Below are positions 4,393 to 5,946 of a DNA stretch of 5,946 nt, in pieces (the first letter of the stretch is position 1; every line of letters starts with the position of its first letter). The notes under the pieces are model-generated. The model saw only the letters and a list, made by a program, of their open reading frames with translations, did not search any database and was not told where the DNA came from. This stretch comes from an uncultured Acidimicrobiaceae bacterium (GTDB taxonomy: Bacteria; Actinomycetota; Acidimicrobiia; Acidimicrobiales; Ilumatobacteraceae). The position numbers and the translations under genes were made by a program. The stretch lies in NCBI GenBank assembly GCA_903919215.1, contig CAIXHI010000333.1, positions 1 through 5,946 of the forward strand, read 5' to 3'.

Positions 4393-5946
4393 ATGGCACT
4401 CTTCAAGGGTTCGAAGGAACACACCACTGTCGAAGGTGAATCCGCGTCCGAATGCATGCGTGTCGGCCAGTCCCTCGTCGAATCCGGCCAACTCACCGCT
4501 GAGAACTTTGCCGCTGCGCTGGCCAAGGCCAACGGCGATCTGCTCGCCTTCGCCGATCTGCTGCTCGTCGGCCATGGCGTCGGCCGCACCGAACTGGCGC
4601 TCGCGATCTCGCAGACCACCGGTGTACCGGCCGTCGACACCAAGGGCATCGTCATCGCCGACGAAATCAAGGGCGTGCTGCCCGAAGCCGTCGTCCGTGA
4701 ACACTGCGCCGTTGCCGTTGCTGAGGAGGGCACCACCCTCGTGGTGCTGTGCAGCGACCCGGCCACCACCCGCCGACAAGCGATCGAGGCCGCCGCCGGC
4801 CGCCCGGTGAAGTTCTACATCTCCGACCCGATGACGGTGCGTACGTTCATCGATCTCGTGTACCGCGCCGACGCCGACATCGACCGTTTGGTGAAGTCGC
4901 TCGACCTACAGGACGAACAGCAGCGCATTGCCTCGCTCGCCGCCGAGGTCAACCTCGACGATCAGGCCCCCGTCATCCAGCTCGTCAACCGCGTGGTCAG
5001 CCAGGCCATGCGCGACCGCGCCTCCGACATCCACATCGAACCGATGGACGAGGAACTGCGCGTCCGGTTCCGCATCGACGGTCACTTGGTCGAAGCGTTC
5101 AAACTGCCCATGGGCGCACACGCGGCGCTCATCAGCCGGCTCAAGATCATGAGCGGTATGAACATCGTCGAGAAGCGCCGCCCGCAGGACGGTCAGTTCT
5201 CCACCGTCATCGACGGCAAGGAGGTCGACGTACGCGTCGCCTCCGTGGCCACCGTCTTCGGCGAGAAGATCGTGATGCGTATTCTCGACAAAGGACGCTC
5301 GATGATCGGCCTCGCCGAGCTGGGCTTCCCGCGCGAGACCTACCTGCACTATTCGAAGATGATCCACTCGCCCTTCGGCATGGTGATCTGCGCAGGCCCC
5401 ACCGGCGCCGGCAAGACCACCACCCTGTACGCCTCGCTGCTCGAGGTCAACTCGGCGGGCAAGAACATCACCACCGTCGAAGACCCGGTGGAATACGTGT
5501 TCCCCGGTATCAACCAGATCCAGACGAACGATCAAGCGGGCCTCACCTTCGCCACCGGCCTCAAGGCCATCCTGCGGCAAGACCCCGATGTCATCCTCGT
5601 CGGCGAGATCCGCGATGCCGACACCGCCCGGATCGCCGTGCAGTCCGCCCTCACCGGTCACCTTGTGCTGTCGTCGCTGCACGGCACCGACAGCGTGGCC
5701 GCCCTGCACCGCTTCCTCGACATGGGCATCGAGGCCTTCCTCATCGCATCGTCCGTGGTCGGTGTGATCGGCCAGCGTCTGCTGCGCCGCATCTGCGACT
5801 CGTGCAAAGAGCCGTACACGCCTGGCGCCGAGGAACTGGCGGTGTTCCGCCAGCACAGCGGCGGCAGCGAGAAGGCCAGCTTCTACCACGGCGTCGGCTG
5901 CAACTTCTGCGCCGGCACCGGCTATCGCGACCGCATCGGCGTCTAC
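4393..5946 (+). CDS. pilB: Type IV pilus assembly ATPase PilB / GspE-family (3' end outside the window)
   Basis: The first 518 residues of a hexameric secretion ATPase that powers pilus extension (or type II secretion) at the inner face of the membrane. An N-terminal domain (about 22-150, RVGQSLVESGQLTAENF at 23-39) resembles the MshEN/GspE-N fold. The linker N2 domain contains ASDIHIEP (210-217). The core has Walker A GPTGAGKT (335-342), Asp box VEDPVEY (362-368), Walker B ILVGEIRD (401-408) and His box TGHLVLSSLHGTD (421-433). A zinc-binding pair of CxxC motifs follows (C468/C471 and C503/C506), as in PilB and GspE but not in retraction ATPases such as PilT. ATG at 4393 follows an in-frame TGA at 4387-4389; no strong Shine-Dalgarno is seen, so coupling to the upstream gene is possible. 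Some C-terminal residues, probably a few dozen, are missing. PilB and GspE cannot be separated with certainty without downstream genes. Confidence 0.92.
   Translation, partial: MALFKGSKEHTTVEGESASECMRVGQSLVESGQLTAENFAAALAKANGDLLAFADLLLVGHGVGRTELALAISQTTGVPAVDTKGIVIADEIKGVLPEAVVREHCAVAVAEEGTTLVVLCSDPATTRRQAIEAAAGRPVKFYISDPMTVRTFIDLVYRADADIDRLVKSLDLQDEQQRIASLAAEVNLDDQAPVIQLVNRVVSQAMRDRASDIHIEPMDEELRVRFRIDGHLVEAFKLPMGAHAALISRLKIMSGMNIVEKRRPQDGQFSTVIDGKEVDVRVASVATVFGEKIVMRILDKGRSMIGLAELGFPRETYLHYSKMIHSPFGMVICAGPTGAGKTTTLYASLLEVNSAGKNITTVEDPVEYVFPGINQIQTNDQAGLTFATGLKAILRQDPDVILVGEIRDADTARIAVQSALTGHLVLSSLHGTDSVAALHRFLDMGIEAFLIASSVVGVIGQRLLRRICDSCKEPYTPGAEELAVFRQHSGGSEKASFYHGVGCNFCAGTGYRDRIGVY

Noticed and set aside
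4906..5889. 327-codon minus-strand open frame
   Set aside because: It is antisense to the catalytic core of pilB, and its His/Asp/Gly/Val-rich product is a mirror of that coding sequence.

Overview
The window is GC-rich (mostly G or C at third codon positions). It carries actinobacterial-type features: a stand-alone FEN-type 5'-3' exonuclease, TANNNT-like -10 boxes and CCA-encoding class II tRNA genes. An actinobacterium is likely. A member of Acidimicrobiia is my best guess from the combination with a PilB-type pilus ATPase, but this is inference, not proof.

Layout: the left half (1-2930) reads on the minus strand and the right half (3112-5946) on the plus strand, with a 181-base divergent intergenic region between them. 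At the left edge is a decayed remnant of an ISL3-family transposase (1-381). Next to it is a translation-related cluster on the minus strand: tRNA-Ser(GGA) (1056-1143), tadA (574-1056) and tRNA-Ser(CGA) (442-529). It begins at a recognisable promoter (1157-1185) and closes with a strong hairpin terminator (384-427). The tadA start codon shares its A with the encoded CCA end of tRNA-Ser(GGA).

The interval 1144-1394 holds no gene. It contains the tRNA promoter, a 26-bp inverted repeat enclosing an 82-base loop, and five perfect tandem copies of a 16-bp unit. The last copy contains the stop codon of the exonuclease gene.

Upstream lies a tightly packed minus-strand operon: mntA (nucleotidyltransferase antitoxin), hepT (HEPN toxin) and a 5'-3' exonuclease. 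The genes overlap by 11 and 4 bases. MntA and HepT carry every signature motif of the AMPylation-controlled HepT/MntA toxin-antitoxin type. The exonuclease keeps all the expected metal-binding acidic residues, so the three genes look translationally coupled.

On the plus strand, a 412-residue, mostly helical coiled-coil protein of unknown function with a Pro/Thr/Ser-rich tail is followed 42 bases later by a type IV pilus assembly ATPase (PilB/GspE family). The ATPase runs off the right edge. The pair suggests a pilus or secretion locus continuing beyond the window.
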